From Actinomycetota bacterium (lineage in GTDB: Bacteria; Actinomycetota; Humimicrobiia; Humimicrobiales; Humimicrobiaceae): a stretch of 8,411 nucleotides of DNA. The stretch lies in the NCBI GenBank assembly GCA_023475715.1, contig JAMCVO010000124.1:1-8411 (forward strand). The letters are read 5' to 3'. Of the stretch, positions 1 to 7,488 are shown piece after piece; position 1 is the stretch's first letter; every line of letters starts with the position of its first letter. The position numbers were made by a program, and so were the translations under genes. The notes under the pieces are model-generated. The model did not search any database. It worked only from the letters and a program-made list of their open reading frames with translations, and was not told the origin of the DNA.

Positions 1-95
1 ATTTTAATCCTGGTTATGTTAAAGAAGAAAAGATCGCTATTGAAAATGACGAAACTAATTTTAAACTGGTTGTATATGGGGAATTTAATGAATAA
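1..95 (+). CDS. C-terminal fragment of an unrecognised protein
   Basis: Reading from base 3, an open frame of 30 codons runs into a TAA at 93-95. The peptide starts FNPGYVKEEK and ends KLVVYGEFNE, and its make-up (a charged turn, then alternating hydrophobic residues) looks like a real protein tail. The two other forward frames are less convincing: one stops at once and the other is a low-complexity I/L/K/N string. The tail resembles a beta hairpin, and its last residues vaguely recall the C-terminal strand of histidine-phosphatase proteins, but this is too little to name a family. The gene begins outside the window. It is followed by a weak hairpin and then the DUF4349 gene on the same strand, 91 nt downstream. 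Confidence 0.6.
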   Translation, partial: FNPGYVKEEKIAIENDETNFKLVVYGEFNE

Positions 96-115
96 TATAT
101 ATTACCCCAGTTTTT
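77..115 (+). terminator. Weak possible terminator hairpin overlapping a stop codon
   Basis: TGGGG at 77-81 pairs with CCCCA at 105-109, and AAT at 82-84 pairs with ATT at 101-103 with one bulged A. A TTTTT run at 111-115 follows. The stem has eight pairs and a long 16-nt AT-rich loop, and it includes the stop codon of the upstream fragment. The arrangement of stem then T-run fits a Rho-independent terminator, but the long loop makes it a weak one. Confidence 0.35.
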
Positions 116-130
116 ATTAAAGTAATTTCG

Positions 131-136
131 TATAAT
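131..136 (+). promoter_or_regulatory. Possible -10 box for the DUF4349 gene
   Basis: A perfect TATAAT stands 50 nt before the ATG at 187, in a very AT-rich gap. No good TTGACA-like box sits 16-18 nt upstream, so support rests on the -10 alone. A second candidate pair, TTGATT at 141-146 and TATTAT at 165-170 with an 18-nt spacer, would leave only a very short leader. Confidence 0.25.
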
Positions 137-186
137 TATATTGATTTTAAAATTTTTTAAATTTTATTATAAAGATTGGGGGGAAA

Positions 187-1152
187 ATGAAAAAGATAAA
201 ACCAAAAGTAATATTAGGCATCATTCTTGCAATACTTATGGTTGCAGCAGTACTACCAGCATGTGCTACCTTAAGATCTGCAGTAAATGGGGAAGTGACT
301 ACTGACGGTTATTCTGCAGATTTAACAAAAAGTGAAAGTGTGTCCACAACGGCAGCCATGGCGTCCGAAGGTGAAATAATGACACAGGAAGGCGGAGCAC
401 CTGCAAACAATACCGGAGATTATTATGCCGAGGGAGGTACCGCAGATTATACCAAGTCTATAGCTGCCAGCGGTAAAATAATAAAAACTGCGAATATACA
501 GCTTGAAGTTAATAAGGGTGAGTTTGAGAAAAAGTTTTTCGAGATAGCAACACTTGCCGAAGCTAATAATGGTTTTGTAAGCAATTCACAAAGCTATTCT
601 GATTCTGAAGGGAAACTTACAAGCGGTATGATAACAATAAGAGTTGAGCAAAAGAATTTTGATGCTGTAGTAAACAAAATAAAACAATTGGGCACAGTAA
701 AAAGTGTTCAGCTGGGCGGGACAGATGTTACCCAGGAATATGTTGACCTGGAATCAAGATTGAAGAATCTTCAGGCCCAGGAGCAAGTACTTTTAGAGTT
801 GATGAAGAAGTCAGTCAAGGTTACGGACAGCATAGAAGTCCAGAGAGAGCTCAGCAATGTTCAGGGTGAAATTGAAGTTATAAAAGGCAGGATGAATTAT
901 CTTGATAACATGGTTTCTTTTTCAACAATAGATATTAGTTTGGCTGAACCCCAGGCAATAACTGAATCAACGGAAGGCGGTTTCCTGGGAGCTGTTAAAA
1001 GAGGGGCAAGAGGCGCTTTGACAGTTGTCAGAGGAATGACCACCGTGCTTATTGTTATGAGCCCGGTACTTATATTGATAGCAATAATATTGATTATAAT
1101 CTGGCAGAGTCTGAGGGCAAGAAACAGAAAAAGGGCAAGACAAAAAACTTAG
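187..1152 (+). CDS. DUF4349-family putative lipoprotein with C-terminal membrane helix
   Basis: The 321-residue protein has a basic, hydrophobic N-terminus (residues 1-25) ending LPAC, so Cys26 is a plausible lipidation site, although Pro at -2 is atypical for a lipobox. Residues 30-90 are a low-complexity Ser/Thr/Gly/Ala linker. From about residue 95 the sequence follows the DUF4349 pattern: strands around KIIKTANIQLEV and GMITIRV, then TDVTQEYVDLESRLKNL (179-195), a coiled-coil-like helix with VQRELSNVQGEIE (218-230), and NMVSFSTIDISL. A membrane helix occupies about 285-307 and is followed by a short, very basic tail (RARNRKRARQK) that should lie in the cytoplasm. The molecular function of DUF4349 proteins is not established; they are envelope proteins, often lipoproteins. 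A G-run at 178-183 serves as ribosome binding site 3 nt before ATG, which is rather close. The gene is convergent with the exporter operon, with repeat copy A between them. Family assignment is confident; role is unknown. Confidence 0.88.
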   Translation: MKKIKPKVILGIILAILMVAAVLPACATLRSAVNGEVTTDGYSADLTKSESVSTTAAMASEGEIMTQEGGAPANNTGDYYAEGGTADYTKSIAASGKIIKTANIQLEVNKGEFEKKFFEIATLAEANNGFVSNSQSYSDSEGKLTSGMITIRVEQKNFDAVVNKIKQLGTVKSVQLGGTDVTQEYVDLESRLKNLQAQEQVLLELMKKSVKVTDSIEVQRELSNVQGEIEVIKGRMNYLDNMVSFSTIDISLAEPQAITESTEGGFLGAVKRGARGALTVVRGMTTVLIVMSPVLILIAIILIIIWQSLRARNRKRARQKT

Positions 1153-1198
1153 AATAGAAAGCATTAGAATTATCGCCAGTCATAATTAATAAATTAAA

Positions 1199-1315
1199 GG
1201 AAGCATCTAAAATTTCGTGATAGCAATAAAGGAAAATTTTAAGGGCCATGATGGGTATTTCAAAAACACGCAGGCTTATCAATTTATTTTTTATCACGAA
1301 ATTTTAGATGCTAAC
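1199..1315 (-). repeat. Palindromic MITE-like element, copy A (short form)
   Basis: Arms at 1202-1222 and 1292-1312 are a perfect 21-bp inverted repeat with core GCATCTAAAATTTCGTG. Weaker matches extend the ends to GGA at 1199 and AAC at 1315. The interior, reverse-complemented, aligns without gaps to copy B (5008-5233) except for 109 bp that are absent here; I count 110/117 identities. It sits between the convergent ends of the DUF4349 gene and the permease gene, 46 nt from the first and 45 nt from the second. No clear target duplication is visible: the flanks ATTAAA (left) and ATTATA (right) match at 5 of 6 bases. No transposase is encoded. The palindrome could also stop transcription from both sides, but it has no clean stem-plus-T-run. 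Confidence 0.85.
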
Positions 1316-1360
1316 ATTATATCCATCCAATCTTATTTCTCATGTGCTTTAATCATATCT

Positions 1361-2596
1361 CTATTCATATCTTAAAGCTGCAATCGGATTTAATCTCGCC
1401 GCTCTCATCGCAGGATAGATACCAAAAAATAACCCCACCATTGTTGAAAAAGTAATTGCCAGTATAATCGGAAATGCCGAAATTGTCGGTTGGAGTATTG
1501 TAAACTTATTTAGGATTATTGATACCGCGACTGCAAAAAGTATACCCAGAATCCCACCTGTTATACTTAATACAACGCTTTCTATCAGGAATTGAAAAAG
1601 AATGTCCTTATTCTTTGCACCTACTGCTTTTCTTATTCCTATTTCTCTTGTCCTTTCGGTAACAGATACCAGCATGATGTTCATAATACCTATTCCGCCA
1701 ACCAGGAGTGAAATTCCTGCAATACTGGAAATTGTAATCGTAAATATGCTTGTGATTGTTCCTACTATATCAAGAAGCTGTGTCTGGTTCTGAACAGTAA
1801 AATCATTTTTCTCATCAGCTCTCAAATTGTGAGCTCTCCTTAATATCCTTTCAATTTCTTTTGATGCCTGGTCCATGTTATTTTCAGAAGTACTCTGGGC
1901 AATTATCATATTTATGTAATCAATTCCGTAAATCTTATGCTGGGCGGTAGTTATTGGTATAGAGATCGAATTGTCCTGGTCATTTCCAAACTGATCAGTA
2001 CCCTTGGATTTTACTATTCCGATAACTGTGAAATTCTTGCCGTCAACTTTTATTATTTTCCCTATCGGGTCAATTTTACCGAATATCTTATTTATTACAG
2101 TACGTCCTATTACAGCAACATTTGCAGAATTCTGCACATCGCTTGCTGTATAGAATTGACCTCTTTCAATTTCAAAATTATATATGTATTCAGCCTTTTC
2201 GCTTGATGCATAAACACTTGCTCTGGTATTTTTATTCAGATATGTAATGATCGAAGAGCTCAGCACAGCAGGAGCTGCACCTTTAATCAGCGTTGCTTCT
2301 TTTTCAATCATTTTTACATCTTCAACTTTTAATGCTTCCTTATCCCTGTCATCTCCCAGCATCCTCTCAAATCCCTGCTGCTCCTCCTGTCTGTTGCCTG
2401 GTGTAACGATAATAAGGTTTGAGCCAATATCCTGAACACTCTTTATAATTGATTCCTGAGCACCTGTGCCGATTGACATCATAGCAACTACAGCACCTAC
2501 ACCAATAATTATTCCAAGCATTGTCAGGAATGCCCGTAATTTATTAGAAGCCAGCGATTGAAAAGCAATTATTATACCTTCATACAATCTTCGCAT
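1361..2596 (-). CDS. MacB/FtsX-type ABC transporter permease
   Basis: A 411-residue membrane subunit of a type VII (MacB-like) ABC system. The first helix is about residues 20-42 (LRAFLTMLGIIIGVGAVVAM). An extracytoplasmic MacB core domain follows to about residue 275. The C-terminal FtsX domain has helices near 283-310, 334-363 and 373-395. Hallmarks are GGIGIMNIMLVSVTERTREI (300-319), IRKAVGAKNKDI right after it (321-332), and the ending GIYPAMRAARLNPIAALRYE. Length is normal for a permease without a fused ATPase; E. coli MacB carries its ATPase fused at the N-terminus, whereas here it is the separate upstream gene. Systems of this type use ATP in the cytoplasm to drive conformational change across the membrane and export peptides, lipids or antibiotics; the substrate cannot be read from sequence. 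It is last in the operon, 51 nt after the ATPase. The Shine-Dalgarno AAGGAAG lies 13 nt before ATG, longer than usual, and the spacer resembles the tip of the flanking repeat. Confidence 0.95.
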   Translation of the reverse strand: MRRLYEGIIIAFQSLASNKLRAFLTMLGIIIGVGAVVAMMSIGTGAQESIIKSVQDIGSNLIIVTPGNRQEEQQGFERMLGDDRDKEALKVEDVKMIEKEATLIKGAAPAVLSSSIITYLNKNTRASVYASSEKAEYIYNFEIERGQFYTASDVQNSANVAVIGRTVINKIFGKIDPIGKIIKVDGKNFTVIGIVKSKGTDQFGNDQDNSISIPITTAQHKIYGIDYINMIIAQSTSENNMDQASKEIERILRRAHNLRADEKNDFTVQNQTQLLDIVGTITSIFTITISSIAGISLLVGGIGIMNIMLVSVTERTREIGIRKAVGAKNKDILFQFLIESVVLSITGGILGILFAVAVSIILNKFTILQPTISAFPIILAITFSTMVGLFFGIYPAMRAARLNPIAALRYE

Positions 2597-2614
2597 AATT
2601 TTAGATGCACTTCC
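2597..2614 (-). repeat. Partial match to the MITE-like element tip
   Basis: On the minus strand the 18 bases before the permease start read GGAAGTGCATCTAAAATT. The element tip reads GGAAGCATCTAAAATT, so the two agree at all 16 tip positions with one 2-base insertion. The 12-mer GCATCTAAAATT is identical. The GGAAG doubles as the Shine-Dalgarno of the permease gene. There is no second arm nearby, so this is either a relic of an excised copy or coincidence. Confidence 0.35.
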
Positions 2615-2647
2615 TTTTTATTTTTATTTCTAATTTGGTTTTTTCTC

Positions 2648-3418
2648 TCAGTTTAATTTATCTTCAAGTTTTGGCATTTTTTCAAGCATTTCGGATGCAT
2701 CTATCGGCATTGTAATTTTTTCTTCCCTGAAAATCTTTCCATCGCGCAGGTAAATAATTCTGTTGGCATGCTTTGCAATATCAAGCTCATGCGTTACAAG
2801 CAGGATTGTTTTTCCCTCTCTGTTTAATTTCTGGAATATTGCCATAATTTCCTCGCCTGTTACCGAATCAAGGTTTCCTGTAGGCTCATCAGCTAATATT
2901 ATTGCAGGGTCGTTTACCAGTGCCCGGGCTATTGCCACCCTCTGTCTCTGGCCTCCTGAAAGCTCGCTTGGTTTATGTTTTTCCCAGCCAATGAGTCCAA
3001 CTGATTTTAACGAGTCAAAGATTTTTGCTTTTCTATTCCTGGAAGCGTTTCTGGCAGTATAAATCAATGGAAGCTCAACATTACGAACTGCATCAGATCT
3101 GGAAAGCAAGTTAAATGTCTGAAAAACAAAACCAATTTTTTTATTTCTTATTTCAGCAAGCTGATTGTCATTTAATTTGCTGACATCGGTATTTTCAAGA
3201 AAAAATTTTCCGCTGTCCGGGGTATCGAGGCAGCCAAGAATGTTCATAAGGGTAGACTTACCCGAACCTGAAGGGCCCATGATTGCAACAAATTCTCCCT
3301 GTGAAATCTTCAAGTTTGCTCCCCGAAGAGCTTTTACTTCGATCTTGCCGATCTTATATATTTTTGTAATATCCAGGATTTCGATTATGCAGTTATTATC
3401 TTTGCAGTTTTCTTCCAT
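2648..3418 (-). CDS. MacB/LolD-type ABC transporter ATPase
   Basis: A 256-residue nucleotide-binding subunit with every ATPase motif intact: Walker A GPSGSGKST at 48-56, Q-loop Gln100 in FVFQTFNLL, signature LSGGQ at 153-157 followed by RQRVAIARAL, Walker B IILADE at 173-178 with catalytic Glu178, D-loop NLDS, and switch His210 in LVTHE. The stretches YKIGKIEVKALRG near the N-terminus and VELPLIY after the Q-loop are typical of the MacB/LolD branch. It should dimerise in the cytoplasm and drive the downstream permease. The N-terminal ten residues (MEENCKDNNC) precede the usual start of the family and contain two cysteines. No strong Shine-Dalgarno precedes the ATG, but no better start exists in frame. 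The C-terminal ~20 residues form a charged tail beyond the fold. It starts 63 nt after the adaptor gene stop, second in the operon. Confidence 0.96.
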   Translation of the reverse strand: MEENCKDNNCIIEILDITKIYKIGKIEVKALRGANLKISQGEFVAIMGPSGSGKSTLMNILGCLDTPDSGKFFLENTDVSKLNDNQLAEIRNKKIGFVFQTFNLLSRSDAVRNVELPLIYTARNASRNRKAKIFDSLKSVGLIGWEKHKPSELSGGQRQRVAIARALVNDPAIILADEPTGNLDSVTGEEIMAIFQKLNREGKTILLVTHELDIAKHANRIIYLRDGKIFREEKITMPIDASEMLEKMPKLEDKLN

Positions 3419-3481
3419 AAATTATCAATATTCATTTTTTATTTTGTTAAATTAAATACTTTTTTACTCCAGTAATTTATA

Positions 3482-4888
3482 TTACTGACCAAACATATTG
3501 GCTGGGGCAGCTGCTTCAATTTTGGAAATTATTATCTGATCGCTTTCTGTAAGCCCGGATTTTATTTCTATGTAATCATAGTTATAATTGCCTGTCGTTA
3601 TTTCAACCTTTTTAGATTCATTATTTTCTGTCAGGACATCAACATATTTCTTTCCATTTCCTTCATAAACTGATTGTAATGGTATATAGAGGACATTTTC
3701 CACTTTTGAAATAATAATAGTGACATTTGCAGAAAGTCCATATTTTAAATAACTCTGTGCTGAGTCATCAGGTTTAACCTTTATTTCAAATGATACTATT
3801 CCAGCCAGGTTTTTGGATATCGGGGATATTTCTGCAATTTCTCCTGCCAGTAACTTATCAGGGTATGCATCAAGCGTGATATCTACTTTCTGGCCGGGAC
3901 TAAGTTTTGCGATATCTGTTTCATTTATATCAGCTTTGATTATAAACTGGCTGCTTATTACGGAGACAGCAGTCACGCCTGGACCTGCAAATTCTCCATT
4001 TGAAAAAGTGGAGGATAATACTATGCCATCAAATGGCGCGGATATCTGGTTTTTATCCAGTTCGAGTTTTGTAAGCTCCAAATTTATATTGGAAAGCTCA
4101 AGCTGAATTTCAGCCTGTTTTATATTTGCACCTGTCAGCTTTATTTGAGTATGTGCTGTCTGGGTGCTATTTATATTAGTCCAATAGGATGCCGATTGAT
4201 TTGCGAGGGCTTGTTCGTATGCGCTGTTTGCCCCATCTGTCTGCGATCTTGCGCTTTCCTTTGCCTGCTCATAGGCATCTTCAGCAGAACTGACATTGCC
4301 TTCAGCCTGAGCAATCATTGCGGGTGTGGACAAGGGAGAAGACTTAACTCCATTGAGATAATTATTGGCAATCTCTATTGCATTATAAGCACTGTTTACA
4401 GACGCATCAGCAAGAATATTTGCATCTTCAAGTGCCTGATATGCATTTTGCACCGATTGTTCTGCAAGCTCGGTGTTTGACTGTGAAAGCTGTATTGCAA
4501 CATGGTTTGCATTAAGTGCCTGCTGGTAGTTTATCTTAGCAATTTTTAGGGAATTTTCAGCAGCTTCAAGATTTTTCTCTGCCTGGCTTACAAGTATTTC
4601 GTTTCGGCTGTTGTCAATGGATATAAGTGCCTGCCCGTTTTTAAAAATATCACCTTTTTTTAAAGCAGTTAAAACTTTACCTGAAATCTGTAATGAGTAA
4701 TTCTTTATATCAGATGAATCTACGGTTCCGCTCGCAGTAACTGATTCTGTGATGTCTCCTCTTACTACTTTGAATGTCTCATATTGCGGAGCGGCTTTTC
4801 TGCAGGCCGTAAAAACAAAAATAATCGAAACTATAAGAAAAATTATTAAAGAAAAATTTAAAATTTTTATTTTATATTTTTTATCCAT
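3482..4888 (-). CDS. MacA/HlyD-type lipoprotein adaptor of the ABC exporter
   Basis: A 468-residue adaptor. Residues 7-28 are a hydrophobic export signal ending FTAC, so Cys29 is a likely lipid anchor (Phe at -3 is a loose lipobox). Residues about 40-95 and 283-315 are the two halves of a biotinyl/lipoyl-like hairpin domain (ESVTASGTVDSSD... and ISAPFDGIVLSSTFSNGEF). Between them, about 97-282 is an Ala/Gln/Asn-rich helical hairpin that should form a long coiled coil. A beta-barrel domain (about 315-395) and a membrane-proximal domain (about 397-455) follow. The protein is about 100 residues longer than E. coli MacA (371), mostly in the hairpin. Adaptors of this class stimulate the MacB-type ATPase and shape the export path outside the membrane. 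No TolC-like partner is in the window. It is first in the operon, with GAGAG (bases 4896-4900) 7 nt before ATG and a TTGACA box further upstream. Confidence 0.93.
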   Translation of the reverse strand: MDKKYKIKILNFSLIIFLIVSIIFVFTACRKAAPQYETFKVVRGDITESVTASGTVDSSDIKNYSLQISGKVLTALKKGDIFKNGQALISIDNSRNEILVSQAEKNLEAAENSLKIAKINYQQALNANHVAIQLSQSNTELAEQSVQNAYQALEDANILADASVNSAYNAIEIANNYLNGVKSSPLSTPAMIAQAEGNVSSAEDAYEQAKESARSQTDGANSAYEQALANQSASYWTNINSTQTAHTQIKLTGANIKQAEIQLELSNINLELTKLELDKNQISAPFDGIVLSSTFSNGEFAGPGVTAVSVISSQFIIKADINETDIAKLSPGQKVDITLDAYPDKLLAGEIAEISPISKNLAGIVSFEIKVKPDDSAQSYLKYGLSANVTIIISKVENVLYIPLQSVYEGNGKKYVDVLTENNESKKVEITTGNYNYDYIEIKSGLTESDQIIISKIEAAAPANMFGQ

Positions 4889-4945
4889 CTGTATACTCTC
4901 TTTTTTTAAATTTGATTATTTTCCTGATATATTATTATCCTAATT

Positions 4946-4974
4946 ATCTAAGGTTAAACATCAAGTTTTGTCAA
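4946..4974 (-). promoter_or_regulatory. Putative sigma-A promoter of the exporter operon
   Basis: On the minus strand a perfect TTGACA (bases 4974-4969) lies upstream of the adaptor gene. At 17-nt spacing the -10 is TTAGAT (4951-4946), a poor match. GATAAT (4948-4943) matches the consensus at five of six positions but needs a 20-nt spacer. The -35 box lies only 33 bp from the edge of repeat copy B. Confidence 0.45.
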
Positions 4975-5007
4975 GAAAAAAAATCTAAAAAAAATTTGGA
5001 AAGAAAT

Positions 5008-5233
5008 GGAAGCATCCAAAATTTCGTGATAAAAAATAAATTGATAAGCCAGGATGGGTATTGAGAAAACCATTTGAAGGCTTAAGCGGGCATGGTTCCT
5101 CCTCCGGGAGGATAGCTGAGCCTGAAACTGAGCTGGCTTTTACTCGCCGGGGAAAAGCCTGCGTGTTTTTGAAATACCCATCATGGCTCTTAAAATTTTC
5201 CTTTATTGCTATCACGAAATTTTAGATGTTAAC
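5008..5233 (+). repeat. Palindromic MITE-like element, copy B (long form)
   Basis: Terminal inverted repeats lie at 5013-5031 and 5210-5228 (19 bp, one mismatch; core AAAATTTCGTGATA). Inside them GATGGGTATT at 5053-5062 pairs with AATACCCATC at 5173-5182, and GGCTT at 5079-5083 with AAGCC at 5155-5159, so the whole element can fold into one long interrupted hairpin. The centre holds a 13-base palindrome at 5100-5112 (TCCTCC/GGAGGA) and a 7-bp hairpin, GGCTTTT 5135-5141 with AAAAGCC 5153-5159. Bases 5051-5159 are absent from copy A, are 53% G+C and are bounded by AAGCC repeats. The element fills most of the 448-nt gap between the divergent adaptor and eno genes, whose promoters lie on either side of it. 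A GTG-started frame read leftward across it has no ribosome binding site and is judged non-coding. Confidence 0.87.
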
Positions 5234-5250
5234 GAAAGGAATTTAACATA

Positions 5251-5279
5251 TAGACAAAATAACAATATACATTTAGAAT
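5251..5279 (+). promoter_or_regulatory. Sigma-A-like promoter of eno
   Basis: TAGACA (5251-5256) and TAGAAT (5274-5279) each match the consensus at five of six positions and are separated by exactly 17 nt. Transcription would start near 5286, giving a leader of about 50 nt before the GTG at 5337. The -35 box begins 18 bp after the right end of repeat copy B. Confidence 0.65.
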
Positions 5280-5315
5280 TTACAGAGATAATTCCAATTA
5301 TTTTTTATTCAATAA

Positions 5316-6632
<1,317 letters not shown>

Positions 6633-6666
6633 AATAAGTTATTTAAGTAATAAGATCGAATTTTTA

Positions 6667-7455
6667 ATGTCTAAAAAAATAGTACTTCTTACAAACGATG
6701 ATGGCATTGAAGCAAAAGGAATAACGATGCTTTACAATGCTCTAATCAGAAATGGCAACTGGGACATTTGGATAGTTGCTCCTGACAAGGAGAGGAGTGC
6801 CGTGGGGCACGCAATCACCGTATTCGATCCCATTTCAGTAAAAAAAGAATTCATCAATGGGATATTTTGTGGTTATGCCGTAGATGGGACACCGGCAGAC
6901 TGTGTAAAGCTTGCCATTGCAGCAATATTTGAAAGAAAGCCTGATCTTTTGATTTCAGGAATAAACAGGGGAGCCAATGTCGGCAGAAATATAATTTATT
7001 CCGGTACAGTTTCAGCGGCAACCGAGGGAACGATATATAATGTGCCATCAATTGCTGTTTCGGTGAACAACCTGAAGGATACGGATTATACTTTTGCAGC
7101 AGAATTTACAAAAAATATTGCAAACCTGCTTCTGGATTCAGTCAACCTGCCGGAAAGAATGCTTTTAAATATCAATATTCCTGATTTATCTGCAGATAAA
7201 ATCAAGGGAGTAAAAATTACATACCAGAGTGATATGGCATTCAAGGATGTTTTTATAAAGAGGGAAGATCCAAGAGGGAGAGAGTATTATTGGATGAACG
7301 GGGAGCTTGCGGAAGGCGAAGAAGACGAAAACAATGATTATACTGCGCTTAAAAATAACTATATATCAATTACACCAATACAGCATGATTTGACAGACTA
7401 TAAAAGGCTAGACTGCTTTAAGAGTTTGATCAGCAAAAAAATAGATCTGAAATAA
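6667..7455 (+). CDS. surE: 5'/3'-nucleotidase SurE
   Basis: A 262-residue SurE-family phosphatase that removes phosphate from nucleoside monophosphates in the cytoplasm using a divalent metal. Family motifs appear in order: LLTNDDG with metal ligands Asp11 and Asp12, APDKERSAVGHAITV with Ser44, VDGTPADCVKLAI (72-84), and SGINRGANVGRNIIYSGTVS from residue 97, with metal ligand Asn100. The closing TDYKRLDCFKSLI matches the usual SurE tail. The fourth-segment wording SGTVSAATEG differs from the proteobacterial SGTVGAAREA. Length is normal. It begins 34 nt after eno and ends 33 nt before the exoribonuclease gene, so co-transcription is likely. There is no convincing Shine-Dalgarno: the 20 bases before the ATG are AT-rich with only a stray AAG, so initiation may be weak or depend on coupling. 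Confidence 0.97.
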   Translation: MSKKIVLLTNDDGIEAKGITMLYNALIRNGNWDIWIVAPDKERSAVGHAITVFDPISVKKEFINGIFCGYAVDGTPADCVKLAIAAIFERKPDLLISGINRGANVGRNIIYSGTVSAATEGTIYNVPSIAVSVNNLKDTDYTFAAEFTKNIANLLLDSVNLPERMLLNINIPDLSADKIKGVKITYQSDMAFKDVFIKREDPRGREYYWMNGELAEGEEDENNDYTALKNNYISITPIQHDLTDYKRLDCFKSLISKKIDLK

Positions 7456-7488
7456 AATTAAATTTAATTAAACTAAACAGGTAAGTAT

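Noticed and set aside
124..131. AATTTCGT, an 8-base match to the repeat arm, upstream of the DUF4349 gene
   Set aside because: Too short in AT-rich sequence, with no tip and no partner arm.
1168..1187. Inverted repeat AATTAT/ATAATT as terminator of the DUF4349 gene
   Set aside because: A six-pair all-AT stem with no T-run after it is too weak to call.
1094..1297. 67-codon minus-strand frame over the end of the DUF4349 gene and repeat copy A
   Set aside because: It overlaps a well-supported gene on the other strand and a non-coding repeat, and its composition is that of a chance frame.
1346..1368. Direct repeat of GATATGA on the minus strand at the permease stop codon
   Set aside because: Seven-base repeat with half of it coding for the C-terminus; likely chance.
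5041..5190. Known riboswitch (for example c-di-GMP type I) in repeat copy B
   Set aside because: Short stretches such as AAACC and AAGCC recall it, but the conserved loop and receptor sequences are missing, and the likely transcripts of both neighbours start outside the element.
4985..5215. 76-codon minus-strand frame with GTG start across repeat copy B
   Set aside because: It lies almost wholly inside the palindromic element, starts in a terminal repeat, and has no ribosome binding site. The 109-bp difference to copy A is not a multiple of three, so the frame is not kept. Such frames may be annotated as small hypothetical proteins wherever the repeat occurs.
1199..5233. Classical composite transposon
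   Set aside because: The flanking repeats are 117 and 226 bp with no transposase or integrase in or between them, and no clear target duplication surrounds the whole unit.
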